Shown in pieces: positions 24,522 to 36,033 of a stretch of DNA of 64,000 nucleotides. The number at the start of each line of letters is the position of its first letter. The stretch's first letter is position 1. The DNA comes from Ulota crispa. Taxonomy: Eukaryota; Streptophyta; Bryopsida; Orthotrichales; Orthotrichaceae. The notes under the pieces are model-generated. The model was not told where the DNA came from. It saw nothing but the letters and a program-made list of their open reading frames with translations, and did no database searches. A program made the translations under genes and the position numbers. The stretch lies in the NCBI GenBank assembly GCA_963920765.1, contig OY987242.1:19306002-19370001 (forward strand). The letters run 5' to 3'.

Positions 24522-24758
24522 TAACCCTTAAATGTGCTTAGGGCATATAGTATATACATCGACATATAATTGTCATTTGCTACCAATAAGAAATTTTAAT
24601 TTGGGATCTCAAGTAGCTCACTAGAACCGCATTGATCTATTTTCCAACTTCGTTGTTGGTCTCAAATGTAGTAAAAGTGTGGATCCATTCCAAATACAAG
24701 AAAAATACCCCATATTGTACTGGTCGCAAAGGGCCTTTTGGTCTTTTAAGGGTTAACT
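24522..24758 (+). repeat. TTAACCCCTAAA-ended element
   Basis: Starts CTTAACCCTTAAATGTGCTT and ends TTTTAAGGGTTAA. The interior (ATTTGCTACCAATAAGAA, TGATCTATTTTCCAACTTC, ATTGTACTGGTCG) recurs in the same orientation at about 39765-39953. It looks like a short TIR element. Target duplication unclear. Confidence 0.5.
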
Positions 24759-25751
24759 CCTAATTGTTGTAATATACATGATTATCTCAAAGACCAATAC
24801 ACTCCTACCTTGGGTACAGTTATAACCAGAAAAGTGAAGTTAAGTCAATTTACATTAGGTTTTTCATCACAGTAAAGCTATATATTTAAATATCACACAA
24901 CAACAATATCATACAACAACAATATCACGCAACAACAAAATTTTCAAAGTACCTTAATTTATATACAAGTCATTGCAGGAACATAAACAACCATATTTAC
25001 ACAAGACTATAAATAACCCTTGCTTACAAAAGAATGCGTATATCTCAAACTTTAAGCGTTGTATTCTACATCAAAACAAGCTTGTAAAATGTCCATTCCG
25101 ACTTAAAACAAGCAATTTACATTAAGGGCAGTATTAGTACGGGACTTCGGAAAGGAATGAGTACAGATACACTTTTGCACCACATTCACATGGCTAATAC
25201 CACTATTAACACCGAAGGCAAACAAATAGGAATCTTGACCATGATATTTCATCTTAAGTTCTTGAAGCTTCAATTAAATGGATATAATTTGCGATAACAG
25301 ATCTCTAAACACGCAGTTTCGAACCTAAAAATGCGCTTCTCAACAAAATTTACTGTCACGCTTGGCCTGTTTGTGGCCTATCTATGGCAAAAGATACCCA
25401 TGGGACGAGGTTTGTACTTGTTACTCTCGTTCAGTCACAATTGTAAAAATCCTTCTCCTATAAATGGCAACCATAAAAAGAGTCCACATTTTGACGAGGA
25501 AAAATCCCAAGTTTAACGATTTGACAAGCAGACTTCACGTTTCCAAAAGGAGACTGCACGATTTGACATTCACCGAGAAGAAGAAGACAGCATGCACGTT
25601 GCTCGGGGAGGAGTTAACTGCTTCCTCTCACCTGAGCCGACCTCAAGGCTGAACCAAAAAAAAGAAAAAGAAAAAGGGAACTGAATTCCATTTCCAAGAG
25701 GCAGAGCTCCAGGAGAGCCAAGTCAGTTAAAATGTTTTGAGTGAATGCCTT
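24759..25751. other. Intergenic AT-rich stretch
   Basis: No gene is recognised. A 19-bp tandem with three copies (ATATCAYRCAACAACA) lies at about 24888-24936. The segment from about 25330 is more mixed in composition and may contain the 3' untranslated region of the minus-strand lipase gene. Confidence 0.4.
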
Positions 25752-26250
25752 TCAAACGGACAGTTTGTCGGAGCCTCCAGTTTTGGGCAGCCCCTTGAGC
25801 ACATCGCGAAGAGCATAATAAATGCTGATGCATTTGTGGTCGGAGAGCATGGTGCTGGACAGCACAATTCGACCAAACTGCGTCCCATCTTGCCCCTTCA
25901 GCAACACATGCCCCTCGCGTCCTGCAGACTTGGCACCCTCCTCATCCGTGGGCGTCCGACCTCCGCAAATCAGCAGCAGCAACCCCGGCACACACAGCTC
26001 TGGATGCTGCTGCTCCTCGGCTTTGCTCTCCTCCTCTCCCAGCTCTCGAGGCTTTGGCCCTGCTTTTGACAGCAGAGGATCCAGCGGCTTGTCCTTCCTC
26101 TCCAGCACTTTCTTTGCCACCTCCTCTACGTTCTTCTCCGACTTTTCTCCTTCTGCGTCATCTGTCAATGCATCAAACCCTAAAAAGGCTCATTGTATTG
26201 TTAAGTATCATGGATAGAGAGGACAGTTTCATATAGCGCTTGAATGCATG

Positions 26251-26332
<82 letters not shown>

Positions 26333-29304
26333 AGTTCACCTGGATCACTGGAAGAGCTTATGCTAACAAAGGATGCATATCGGCGAGCCGCATCCTGCAC
26401 AGAGGAAAACTTCTTGATCGTCGTCTCAACCAGCTGTGCAAGGCTCTTGGAGTCTTCGTCCTCTAGCAAAGTCCTGTAGGAGAAACCTAGGTCATGACAA
26501 TCCCCACTGAAGAAATCTTCCGGTGGCTATACCTGACAAAAAAAACAAAAAATAACAAATGTGTAGAGATTTACCTTCACAATTGGATAGAAACACACAA
26601 ACGAAAAGACCGCTGCTGCGTCAGAATCGCAAATAAAACCCTAAATCCCATCAGATTCAAAGCATCCTGAGTGAGAGTGACCAAGTAGACATACCAGTTT
26701 GTGACCAATATTTCCTTGCGAAGTCGGGTCAATGCTGCTGTGTTCATTCTAGGAATAACATCATCCTGTATACAAAACCAAAATACAATCAAAAGAAATA
26801 CTGAACACAAACAGTTGCGTTACTTTATATGCACCCAAAAAACTCTTCACTTCTACACGATGTTCAAGTGCCAGGGTGACTAACAACTCAAAGATTTTTC
26901 TTCCGCAGTAAGTCAAAATAATGAAGAGCCAAGATTTTTACCTGTAAAACCAATGTGGTAATAAAATCTACACAATCTGACGCTAGCTTTTTAGAAACAC
27001 AAGGAGGAGATGCAATAGTCACAGCTCTAATGGACGATGGCGAAATCCCAAGCTCTTTGCCTCCGTTTCTTCTCAGCATCAGAGCTAGTAGTGCTGCTGT
27101 TGACCCTCCCAGAGAATGTCCTACCAGTCGAAGTTCATATCCCTGCAGAAAGAATTGAATACAAAATCATTAGTAGTAAACCCTCCAAGAGGTATTCTAG
27201 AAAAGCTAACCGCATTAAATCCTGCCAATTGCAACGCCATGTAGGTTTTCTAGAGTACCTCTAGCTGCTCCCACTCCAAAAGACCAAAGAAAATTTCGGT
27301 GCATGATATTAAAAGAAAGTCAGAGACACTAGAGAACACAAAACCAAGAGTGAAAACATTAGCAAAAAGTTGTCTTCCTAGGAAAGGAAAAAACTGATAC
27401 GAAATAAGAGAGTTTTACCTTATGCCCCTGCAGGCAGTCTTTCAAAGTACTCAGCTCGTGTTCCATAAACCAGCGAGCAGCCTCGACGCTGCCATAGTGC
27501 ACCCGTTCGCCATCCAGCATGGAGGCGCCTTCGCTGTTGGAAGCAAGGTCCGTGACAATGTCGTGCACCGTGTGGGTTCCCCGGATGCACAAGATCACCA
27601 GCTTGTGGCGAGGATCTACAGCAATGTAGTACCCAGGGCGCATGACATTGGACGTGTCCTCAAACTTCACCACCTTGGACTCTTGCACCATGCTCACCTT
27701 CGCCAGCCCCGCCGCATCCTTTTGGTAGGAGCCTCGCGCCAGCTCCACGTAGTAGATCAGATCTCCCACCTGCCATCAACAACACATCAACACTGGTGAA
27801 CTAAGTCTTCTGCACAACAAACCAAAACCATGTGCATGTTCAAAAATGTATAGAGGATGGGCAAACTCACGAACGTGTCTGACGAGACTAAGTCACCGCG
27901 AAAGGTGTCGCCTGCGAACTGAGATGCATGGCGCACAGACAGGAAGTAGAGCCCCAGCGTGAGATCCGCAATGCTCCACTTCTGAATCTGCATCCCAGAC
28001 GTGCTCTTCAAAATACTGGCCGCAATATCCACCAGCGAGGCCGTGTTTGCCAGTTTCGCGTCTTTCTCTGATGAAGTATTTCAGAAACCAACACAAAAAG
28101 TTTGACAAAGCACAAACTGCCCTTGAGAGAATGGTTTTGACAAATAAGAAAGCCCAATGTGCGAAGCTCTTGAAAGCTACATATTTTACTAGCACATGTT
28201 TCTCATGCTTCACTTCTAAGTCTACCCAGCACAAAAACTCCTTGCAATACTGGTATCACTTTTCTTGGATCTAATTAAACAACTCTGTAGTATGATGTAT
28301 AAACTTCTTTAAAAAAATTGAAATCACTCGTAAAAAAACCCCCTTAAAGATAGAGTACTACTTTTTGTCAGTAACAAGTCTTTTCTTCATCGGTGAGACA
28401 CAGAAGAAGGCAAATCGAACACTTCACACAAATTTTAATCTCTTGGCAGGCATGATAAGCTCGCTCTTTGTCAATGGACTAGTTTAGACCCTCCACGTCC
28501 CGAATTTTTGTTTGCATTTTTGACACTCACTTTAACCCAAATAATTGAATTTTCATTTCGTTTTATACATTTAGGATTATAATACATAAAAATAAGAAAT
28601 AAAAAACTCAACTTATTCCATAGCTTGACTGAATAATCTAATTATGAAAGTGATGCAAAGTAGATTGTGATAAGCCTCTTCTGTAGAAGTTTTTTGTGTA
28701 TTTTCCAACTTTTAATAACAGTAAGATTTCAACAACAAATAATATAGATTTTTGTAAATAAAAATACAGATTAAACACACCTAATGAAGAAAATATAACC
28801 TAAGTTGATGAATTTATAAGCAGTCAAAGTTTGTTGAGTTTCCAAAACCATACATTGCTAAACTATCCATATCTTTTGCTATACAACTCCAAGTTTAATG
28901 AAACTAAGGACATTCGAAAGCTAACTTGAAAGGTTTTTCCCAACGGGTTTTCTATTTTGCAAAAAGAAAAGGGACTGGACCCCAATAAAGGGCACCACTA
29001 AACGAAACAAGGTACCACAAATGAGGTAATTTTTGCGCCAATCAAGGTGTAGGATTTCTTGTAGCCTCAAGCTTGTTGCATCGATTGGTGAGCGTTGCCT
29101 TTGCACTAATTGCAACGGAAGCCAAAGCTCAAGCAAATCGACTTCAAAAAAAGTAAGAAAAATGTAGAGCAAGACACTCTCAAAGAGCAAACGAGCATAA
29201 CGTGGCGTCAACGATGAGAAGAGTCGTCGGACGTGCATACCTGCGGGCAAAGCTCGTCTGTAGAGCTTCATCGCTGGCTCCAACAGATTCGTCAACCACG
29301 TCAT
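25752..29304 (-). CDS. Class-3 lipase (alpha/beta-hydrolase), 7 coding exons
   Basis: Predicted lipase of the class 3 / diacylglycerol-lipase-like type, probably hydrolysing acylglycerols or related lipids; the substrate is unknown. Exons (5' to 3'): 29304-29241, 28067-27871, 27769-27419, 27142-26942, 26765-26695, 26473-26340, 26179-25752. Together they give 1446 bp, 481 residues. The nucleophile elbow GHSLGG puts Ser at about residue 214. An acid candidate lies in QDDVIPR (about 272-273) and a His in LSDHKC (about 454). VMRPGYYIAVDPRHKLVILC, IRGTHTVHDIVTD and the C-terminal HKCISIYYALRDVLKGL match the plant family recalled as Arabidopsis At2g42450. There is no obvious signal peptide. The start ATG is the first in frame after a TAG lying in the telobox region, unless a further 5' exon splices in. 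Intron 6 holds a 78-bp GA microsatellite. The first intron is long (1173 bp) and AT-rich. Confidence 0.9.
26253..26330. repeat. (AG)39 microsatellite inside lipase intron 6
   Basis: A perfect dinucleotide run of about 78 bp. On the gene strand it is a pyrimidine (CT) tract starting about 9 bases after the intron's GT donor. Perfect runs of this length are highly mutable, so length should vary between individuals. Confidence 0.97.
28068..29240 (-). other. Long intron 1 of the lipase gene
   Basis: The donor is GTATGC after GCA G, and the acceptor is TTCATCAG. The middle (about 28270-28900) is AT-rich with no gene seen. The ends are closer to genic composition. Confidence 0.7.
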
Positions 29305-29373
29305 TTGTTGTCCATTCTTGAGCTCCTCCAAATCTGGCTCTGCGTCTGTTTTCTTCACCTCTGCCACCAACCG

Positions 29374-29395
29374 AAAACCCTAAATCCTATAAAGG
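29374..29395. promoter_or_regulatory. Telobox at the front of the lipase gene
   Basis: AAAACCCTAAATCC contains the telobox AAACCCTA, common near transcription starts of plant housekeeping genes. It lies about 70 bp upstream of the minus-strand lipase ATG. In the sense direction it reads GGATTTAGGGTTTT, so it may be in the leader or core promoter. Confidence 0.5.
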
Positions 29396-29479
29396 ACCAA
29401 ATATTCATGATTTTCAACGACCAATTCAATTGATCAGATTGCAAAAGAAATAATTCACATGGGACCAAGTTTTACAACA

Positions 29480-30245
29480 TGATTTTAGGGCATAATTTCT
29501 TCACCGACATTGTCTCAGCTCCGACACCAAATTGATGTCGTACCGGAAGTTGACCTACAGTGATCTTGGTAGGGATGCTCTCGTGCAAATGTCACGTGAA
29601 GCAAATCAAAATCTCCGATTGGCATTTGCAAAACAAATCGACATACCCAAAAATGTAGAGTGCAGTGAGTTACCCCTGGTTTGGGTGGCCCCATCGGTGG
29701 CATAAGCCCTGGTTTCATGGTGCGTCTGTGTCGGGGGACTGGAGAACCAACATTTGCAGCCTGCGGCTCTCGGCCACCTCCACAGCAATCGCGTCCAAAG
29801 CTCTCGCTCTACAACAATCCACGACAATCTCAATCCTGCTCACCATTACCAACGCATGCATTGGAGCAAGAAATCATGGAGAGGAACAGCAAGCGGACGA
29901 TGCTCGATGGAAGAAAGCGAGTAGAGTTCAAATTAAAGCGGGGACGACGTGAGGGAGCAGCATACGAGGCAGCAGCGGTGCAGCGAGGCGATTCGCCATA
30001 GTTGGGATAGGCCTCGTGGCGCGGCATGGACTACAACTGTGAACAACGACGCAGAAGCAGATGCAGCTGCGCCAAGGGCAGCAATCGCCGCGTGCTCAAT
30101 CGCGCCGACTGTGGAGCAGGAGACACAAACCCAAAACCCCGGGGAACGCTTCCCGTACATCGATGGTTGGCGGGAGTGTGGCGACCAATTGGCGCCCTCC
30201 TGGAGGTTGAGAACAGGTGGCACTCGCGCACCGGTTCAGACCACA
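29480..30245. other. GC-richer stretch upstream of the lipase gene
   Basis: Many overlapping open frames appear on both strands because stop codons are rare here. A proline-rich minus-strand frame (MKPGLMPPMGPPKPG) ends at a plausible GTAACT donor at about 29672, so it could be an upstream exon of the lipase or the remnant of another gene. I recognise no family and assign no gene. Confidence 0.35.
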
Positions 30246-30249
30246 GTCC

Positions 30250-30475
30250 GGGAAGTTTTTTGAGCTTAACCGGCTAATATCCGACATTCTATTCGGTCAA
30301 CCGCTTGTCCAGAGTATACTCCCGGCTAAGCTTATAAAAAATAAAGAATATTTTCTTTTCGGTATTTTTTCTAAACTTTTGAATTCAATTTGGCAATTCT
30401 CAATATCAGCCGGCTAGCTTGTAACTAAATGCCGGTACTCCCCATATATTGGTTCAAACCAATGTACGGGGAGAG
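30250..30475 (+). repeat. Dispersed repeat, mate inverted at 56912-57135
   Basis: GAAGTTTTTTGAGCTTAACC, AATATCCGACATT, CTTTTGAATTCAATT and GCTAGCTTGTAACTAAATGC appear here and in reverse order and orientation at 56.9-57.1 kb. A perfect-looking hairpin (CTCCCCATATATTGGTT with its inverse) closes the right end at about 30438-30473. Sequence just beyond (about 30470-30655) is also related to about 38190-38330. Confidence 0.7.
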
Positions 30476-30845
30476 CTAAAAAAACATTAGAAAGTCAGCC
30501 GAATGAAATGCACACAAAATCCATTAAAACATACAATAACCGGCTAAATTTTTGAAAAAATTTCATGGGAATAGCCAAGCCATCCACTAAAAAAACCGGT
30601 TGAAAATGAGAAATCCAGGCTTTTTGCCAAAGAAGCTCAAAATGTCCCCATACACTAGTTTAGACCCCCGTTTTCACCATCTAATCACCAATATTAGTGC
30701 CATGTCAGTAGCAAGATCTGTGACTCTTGAATTGGTCCTAAAATCCTAAACCTTAGAAACAACAAACAAGCTTGCAGTGTAAACTTTTGCGGGGTTTTGG
30801 TGTTTTTCAATTTCAAAGTTAGCATGAAAGCTTGTTCTCAATGTA

Positions 30846-31033
30846 TTAGGGGGTTTCATATATCTAAGAAAAAACAGTGAAAGAATGGTCGTGAACAAGT
30901 TTTTGTTCACCAGTGAGTAAGTTGTCACAATCTCAAGAGGTCGTCATGGCTCATTCACGAAGTGACTTGGCGGGATTATTCATCAATTTCATTCATGTGA
31001 ACAAAATTAGTGGTGGGCATAATTGAAACCCCC
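30846..31033 (+). mobile_element. GGGGTTTCA-ended MITE, copy A
   Basis: Starts AGGGGGTTTCATATATCT and ends ATTGAAACCCCC, an inverted pair. The interior blocks GTGAACAAGTTTTTGTTCAC and GGTCGTCATGGCTCATTCAC recur in copy B (31665-31850) and, reversed, in copy C (35377-35564). Target duplication ambiguous. Confidence 0.6.
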
Positions 31034-31119
31034 TATTGTTAGCAGATGAAAATGCATTAATAAGCAATTTCATTTCAAAATTGCAGTTGGTTGAATTTTA
31101 AAAAAATACATAATTAAAT

Positions 31120-31668
31120 TAACCCCTAAGCGCTCAATCGACCATTTTCTAGTTGTTGCTTGTTTTTTGCGGGCTGCTCGAGATGAAAAAAAAACTTTTT
31201 GAAAATTTTTTTTTTTTGTAATAGAAAATCAAGTCTACTTTCCAACCCAACTTGAATCATGTCAATCCAAGTTAAACTCCATCAAGGAGAATTTTTTAAA
31301 GACAAACACTTTAATATTTGCTAGCGTTGTAAAATTTACTATTTTGGGAAACTAATAATGTTCTCTCCTTTAAAAAGATTGCATTTTTGAAGTTTACAAT
31401 AGAATGTCTGTCTTTAACTTATCATACCAAAATTTAAAATCTATGCATAAAATTTGTAATTTTGGTGAATATTAAATGGTAAATGCTTCTAAATTCATTA
31501 AATAAAAATCTAAAACTTTTTTTGAATGTTTGAATACATGAATAATTACTAAAAATCATGGTTTTTGTTTTCTCTTTTGAAGCAAACTTCACCAAAATTA
31601 CATAAGTATTATTTTATAACACATCTATGTTTTGCCCTTACCCCCTTTGGTGTTTAGGGGTTAAGGGG
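31120..31668. repeat. TTAACCCCTAAG-ended AT-rich unit
   Basis: Begins TTAACCCCTAAGCGC and ends GTGTTTAGGGGTTAA, an inverted pair about 545 bp apart. The interior is very AT-rich and non-coding. This end sequence is shared with units near 23.8-24.2, 24.5, 39.95, 40.1 and 47.86 kb. Confidence 0.45.
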
Positions 31669-31850
31669 TTTCATATATCTCAAAAAAATGATGAATAAAT
31701 GGTTGTGAACAAGTTTTTGTTCACCAATAAATACGCTATGATAATCTCCGAAAAGTTGTCATGACTCATTCACGGAGTGACATGCCCACGTTTTTCATGA
31801 ATCTTATTCACTTGAACAACTTTGATGATGAACGGCATATTTGAAACCCC
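31665..31850 (+). mobile_element. GGGGTTTCA-ended MITE, copy B
   Basis: Starts GGGGTTTCATATATCTC and ends ATATTTGAAACCCC. The interior matches copy A block by block, including the GTGAACAAGTTTTTGTTCAC palindrome and CATTCACGGAGTGAC. It abuts the right end of the 31120-31668 unit. Confidence 0.6.
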
Positions 31851-34800
31851 TATTATTAACATAGGCAATATGTTTTGTAAGCACATGAATAACCAATCGA
31901 AAAGGAGAAATGTAGGATAACTTATGAGCTGGTGAAGCTCAAAAATCTTTCCAAATATAGTTAGAAACGACCACGCGGTGATTTATTTTTTAAAGTTAAA
32001 GATAGAGTTATCCTACTTTATGATTCCTTCTCCGCGATTATAATGTTTGCTACCAAATTGGAAACAAAAGCGTTTCTTCTTCTCTTTTGTTTCCCAATAT
32101 TAGTTATAGATGAAACTTTGGAACATATCAGGTCCATTTGCATTGCTTCATGGAACATATTTCCGTGATGTGAGATTTGGAATTTCGAGGACCTCATTTT
32201 CAAGCCCATGACTTGCGATATTTGTAACTTGAGAAAAAACTTGTCATTAAGTCAAGTTACGTTAATTGTTGCACTCTTTGATTTCCATCTATCAATGACG
32301 AGGTTCCAAAAGCCTTCCAAAAAAATGCGAATAATTATGTGAGTTTATGAAAAGCACCTTACATGGTGGGATTAGGGATTTTTCGTGTGCATTTAATTTA
32401 CATCCATTTTTTAAATTCACTTTCTTCTTTTGAAACTTCTTGGCAATGAGAATGGAAGTTTGATAAATGCACGTTAACTCCTCACCGCCCAAGGGGATCA
32501 AAACTATCCACCCTCCATTTCAATTTGGAAATTTTTTACTTTTCTTGAAGATTAATTTTAGTGGTTATTTTTTTAAATTATTCTTATGGAAGTCTTGTTT
32601 TAGTATCAAAAATCCAATTTTGAAAATGAATGACTATAATTTGTCTATTCAAGATTTCTTGCAAGGATGTCCATTGCAAATCTTCACTTTCTAGTGTTGA
32701 GAGCTCTTGGAAATGAGCCTCAAGTACATTAGAACTTGGAGAAACAATCACACTAGAAACTTAATTAAAAAAGTTGTAGAGTAGATTTTAAGAAACCGTA
32801 AATTGATTAGGGTTACACATGTTGTACTTTACATATTTATGCTTTTTTTGATATCCTCAATTTTAAATTTGAGATGTGAAAAAAGGATTGAAACACTTCA
32901 AATCACTTTCATAGTTTTAACACCCACATGATCAAATCTTATAATCTTTCAATCCATAAGTGATATTGTTGTGTTTTTGTTTCCTATGTGATCTTTAACA
33001 TATCTAGATTGAATTTGTACAATTACAATCTTTTTTAAATGATGCAACTTATCAAAATGTTGCCATTTAGTTCACCCAATAGTAGATTCTCAGATACTTG
33101 GGAACTTCCGTGAGCAGTGAGGGGTTAATCAATGCACTGAGAAACAAATGGATCCATTAGTGAAGGGGCTAGTACAAGTGGGACATGAACCTCTCTATTG
33201 TAGGTTATATTTGACAATTCATGATGAGTATTTGTAATTCTTAGTTGACATTAACCATGAGTCGGGCCATGAGTGGAAATCTATTATGTAAACTAAAATA
33301 GAAGTCAATGATGAATCTTTTTTTATTATAGAAAGGAATGTTTCACATATTGACAAAAAATATATATATAGTTTGTTTGCAAATACATTCATATCTACAA
33401 TGTTGTAGCTTAGGACTAAACAAAAACATGTGGTGATTACAACAACACAAACATTGGAGTATTGCATGTAAGAAGGGTATTGTCCTTTTAACATCAAAAA
33501 AGTTTGTAATTTTGTGTATAATTCTGTTTTTGTTTTTATGCAAATATGTGATTTACTTATGTATTCATACCTATATTTATATATAAATATATATACATAT
33601 TCATATTTAAAGATGCATTTGTGTATGCATGTATGTATATGTAAATGCACATGTATATACATTACCTACTAAACTTCTTTTTGTTAGTTTGCAAGCAATT
33701 TCTTATGACCAAAAAAATAGGGGTTGCATAATGAGCCATCAACCTAGCACAAAAATATAGTTTTCAAGGCAAGGTAAAAAAACAAAAGTTGTAATAGTAC
33801 ATATAAGGCAATAGTAAAGAAGCCTTGAAATTTTGTACTAAATTACCAAAACCTTTCTATTCTTTTCTTTTTTGTTTAGCAATACAAGGACTTGAAGTAG
33901 CTCTAACAAATTAAATCTTTTCTACACAAAATCAAATACTTCTGCTCAAAAGTTCCAAAATTATTAAATAGTTATAAAACATTATAATTAATGAAAATTT
34001 AATGGACTATCAGACACTTTCAAAAGTAAACTGAAGTAATTCATCCCATGGAGTTTGACATTTTCACCTTAGAGAATTATGTATTTCTTGTATGATATAT
34101 TTCTTGTATGTAGATGGCCTCTATATGCTTTGTTAAAAATTGGGTCAAACAAGAGCCACTTTAGGTTGTGGCAATTGCAAGTCATGGCCTTCTTCATGCT
34201 ATTTTTGCTAACCTTGAAACTTGGATTCACTATTCTACCTCTAATTATTTTCAAAATTTAGGTAAAAGTTATGAGTGCCAAATCACACACACATTTGATA
34301 CAAATCAAATAGGAATAGTAAGATTTTTTTTTCTTGGTCAATGACGGTAAAATGAGTTAATCTATTATTAGTATCCCAACACTTATAACATATATTTTTT
34401 ACAAATTTGTTTACAAGATCTTTGTGATACCATTTAAAAAGTCCCGAGGTTGGATGTGCAAGAGATGGTTGACTATTTGTAGTAATTCTCAACTTCAAAA
34501 GTGAAAAAGCTAATACAACAACTCTACTACGGTACTACTCATGGGAATGGTGCCTTGATGTCTTACACACACATGTTTGTGGGGGCCCAATAAACAATAT
34601 CAGCATTTTTTACAAGCAAGAATTTGTTCTTGTTTTGAAATTAGTCAATTTTATCCCCCTCTAAGTTAATAAACTAAACGATTCTGAATTTAAATTCTCA
34701 AACCCAATCTCTTGATGGGAAATTTCTAAACTCTTACATTTTCTCAAATGTGAAAAAGTGGAGCTTTTCCATCCGAGACCCACAAACACGTGTGTAAGGC

Positions 34801-34970
34801 TCAATTTACTCCACATTTGTTGATGTGGGGGGCAAGGTGAAAAAGCCCAACTTTTTTTTATGCCCCCTTTTTTAAAATTGTTTAATTGTATCCTCCTTTG
34901 TGGTCTGAGATTAAATTGGGGTCTCTGAACCCAAATATGAACTTGAAATTTCCTAATTCAATCTTCTAAT
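31851..34970. other. Gene-free AT-rich stretch
   Basis: No gene is recognised. It holds the inverted mate of the 5.6-5.8 kb repeat (32880-33075) and a TATATA/TGTATA-rich segment at about 33550-33662 with a TGTATGCATGTATGTATATG run. Another low-complexity T-rich segment lies near 34820-34900. Open frames on both strands here are stop-poor accidents. Confidence 0.45.
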
Positions 34971-34979
34971 GGTAATTAT

Positions 34980-35374
34980 GGGAATTGCTAGCAAGACACC
35001 CTAAATTGCCAACAAGACACCCCATGTGAGCATAATTTGATAATTTAGTGCTATTTTTGATTTATTCAAGTGGTCCATCATTTGCTCAATCATAGCATTA
35101 CCACATCTTTGAAAGAAAACATGGCAAACACAAATTTTTGTTGAAATATTTTTGCACCAATACTATTTTTGGATGTATATTTGCTTTAAGTAACTCAAAA
35201 GTCCAATATTTTTAGTTTCAAATTTAAGCACACTTATTTTTTTTGAGTATAACCTTAGAATGATAAATGTGAAACAAATCTTTTGATCCAAGTAAAAAAT
35301 CAGCATTAAAAATCACATTTCATGCTCAAAGGGAATGTACGTTAGCAATTTAGGGTGTTGAGTTAGCAATTCCC
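34980..35374. mobile_element. Mutator-like MITE, copy 1
   Basis: Begins GGGAATTGCTAGCAAGACAC and ends TTAGCAATTCCC, with CACCCTAAATTGC repeated inverted near both ends. It is the inverted counterpart of 45867-46273, sharing TGGTCCATCATTTGCTCAAT-type and TTTTGATCCAAGT blocks. No clean target duplication is seen at this copy. Confidence 0.65.
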
Positions 35375-35376
35375 AA

Positions 35377-35564
35377 TAGGGGATTTCAAATATGACGCTC
35401 AGCACCAAAATTGTGTACATGAATAAGATTCATGAAAAACGTGCCCAAGTCACTCCATGGACAAGCCATGACAACCTCCAGAAGATTGTCATAGTATGCC
35501 TGCATTTTTCACTAATCTTATTCACTTGAACGATATTGGTGCCGAAGGGCATACTTGAAACCCC
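35377..35564 (-). mobile_element. GGGGTTTCA-ended MITE, copy C
   Basis: The ends GGGGATTTCAAATATGACG and CATACTTGAAACCCC frame a reverse-oriented copy of the family interior (CAAGTCACTCCATGGACAAG, CCAGAAGATTGTCATAGTAT). It follows the Mutator-like MITE almost directly. Confidence 0.55.
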
Positions 35565-35879
35565 TTAATATATAAACTCCTATATTTCTCTCGTGGATGA
35601 AAAAGCATGAACAAGTAGAGCTTCTCCATCCTGGCCTCACAAACACGTGTATGCAGTAAACCGAGCATGGGAAATTGGGAACTGTCATGTTAATTTAGCA
35701 TATGGTACTGTAGTTTGGAAAAGCACCTCCAGACTCCAGAGCAGACGGAACAAAGCTGAATCACGCGCCACACATTTTAAGCCGCCAGGCAGTAGATACC
35801 CACGGAAGTCGATGACCGAGGGGGGAAACCTATGACCGCGACTGTGACTGTGAGCTGACTGTAACCAGCCCGGAATGGC

Positions 35880-35910
35880 GAAACCCTAAATCCCTATAAA
35901 CCCTCCTTTC
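35880..35910 (+). promoter_or_regulatory. Telobox promoter of the small plastid-type gene
   Basis: GAAACCCTAAATCCC followed by TATAAACCCTCC gives one telobox and a second telobox-like core, with an embedded TATAAA. It lies about 125-155 bp upstream of the ATG at 36034, a usual place for plant core promoters. Confidence 0.55.
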
Positions 35911-36033
35911 AACACGCATTTTTGCTGCTCTGGTTCCTCGCTTCTCGCAATCTCCCTCGCCATATCCGCTTCGCCTGCAGTCTTTTCTATTGTTCTCGGT
36001 TATAATTTTCTTCTTGAGCAGGAAATCGTGACC

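Noticed and set aside
26240..26479. Arg-Glu and Ser-Leu dipeptide-repeat open frames
   Set aside because: They are translations of the (AG)n microsatellite and lipase exon 6 in wrong frames.
34069..34261. Overlapping hydrophobic open frames on both strands
   Set aside because: Phe/Leu/Ile-rich frames are expected in AT-rich non-coding DNA; no start context, splice pattern or family match.
35881..35910. Interstitial telomere repeats
   Set aside because: Only one or two AAACCCTA units occur at each site, always at gene fronts, which fits teloboxes rather than telomeric arrays.
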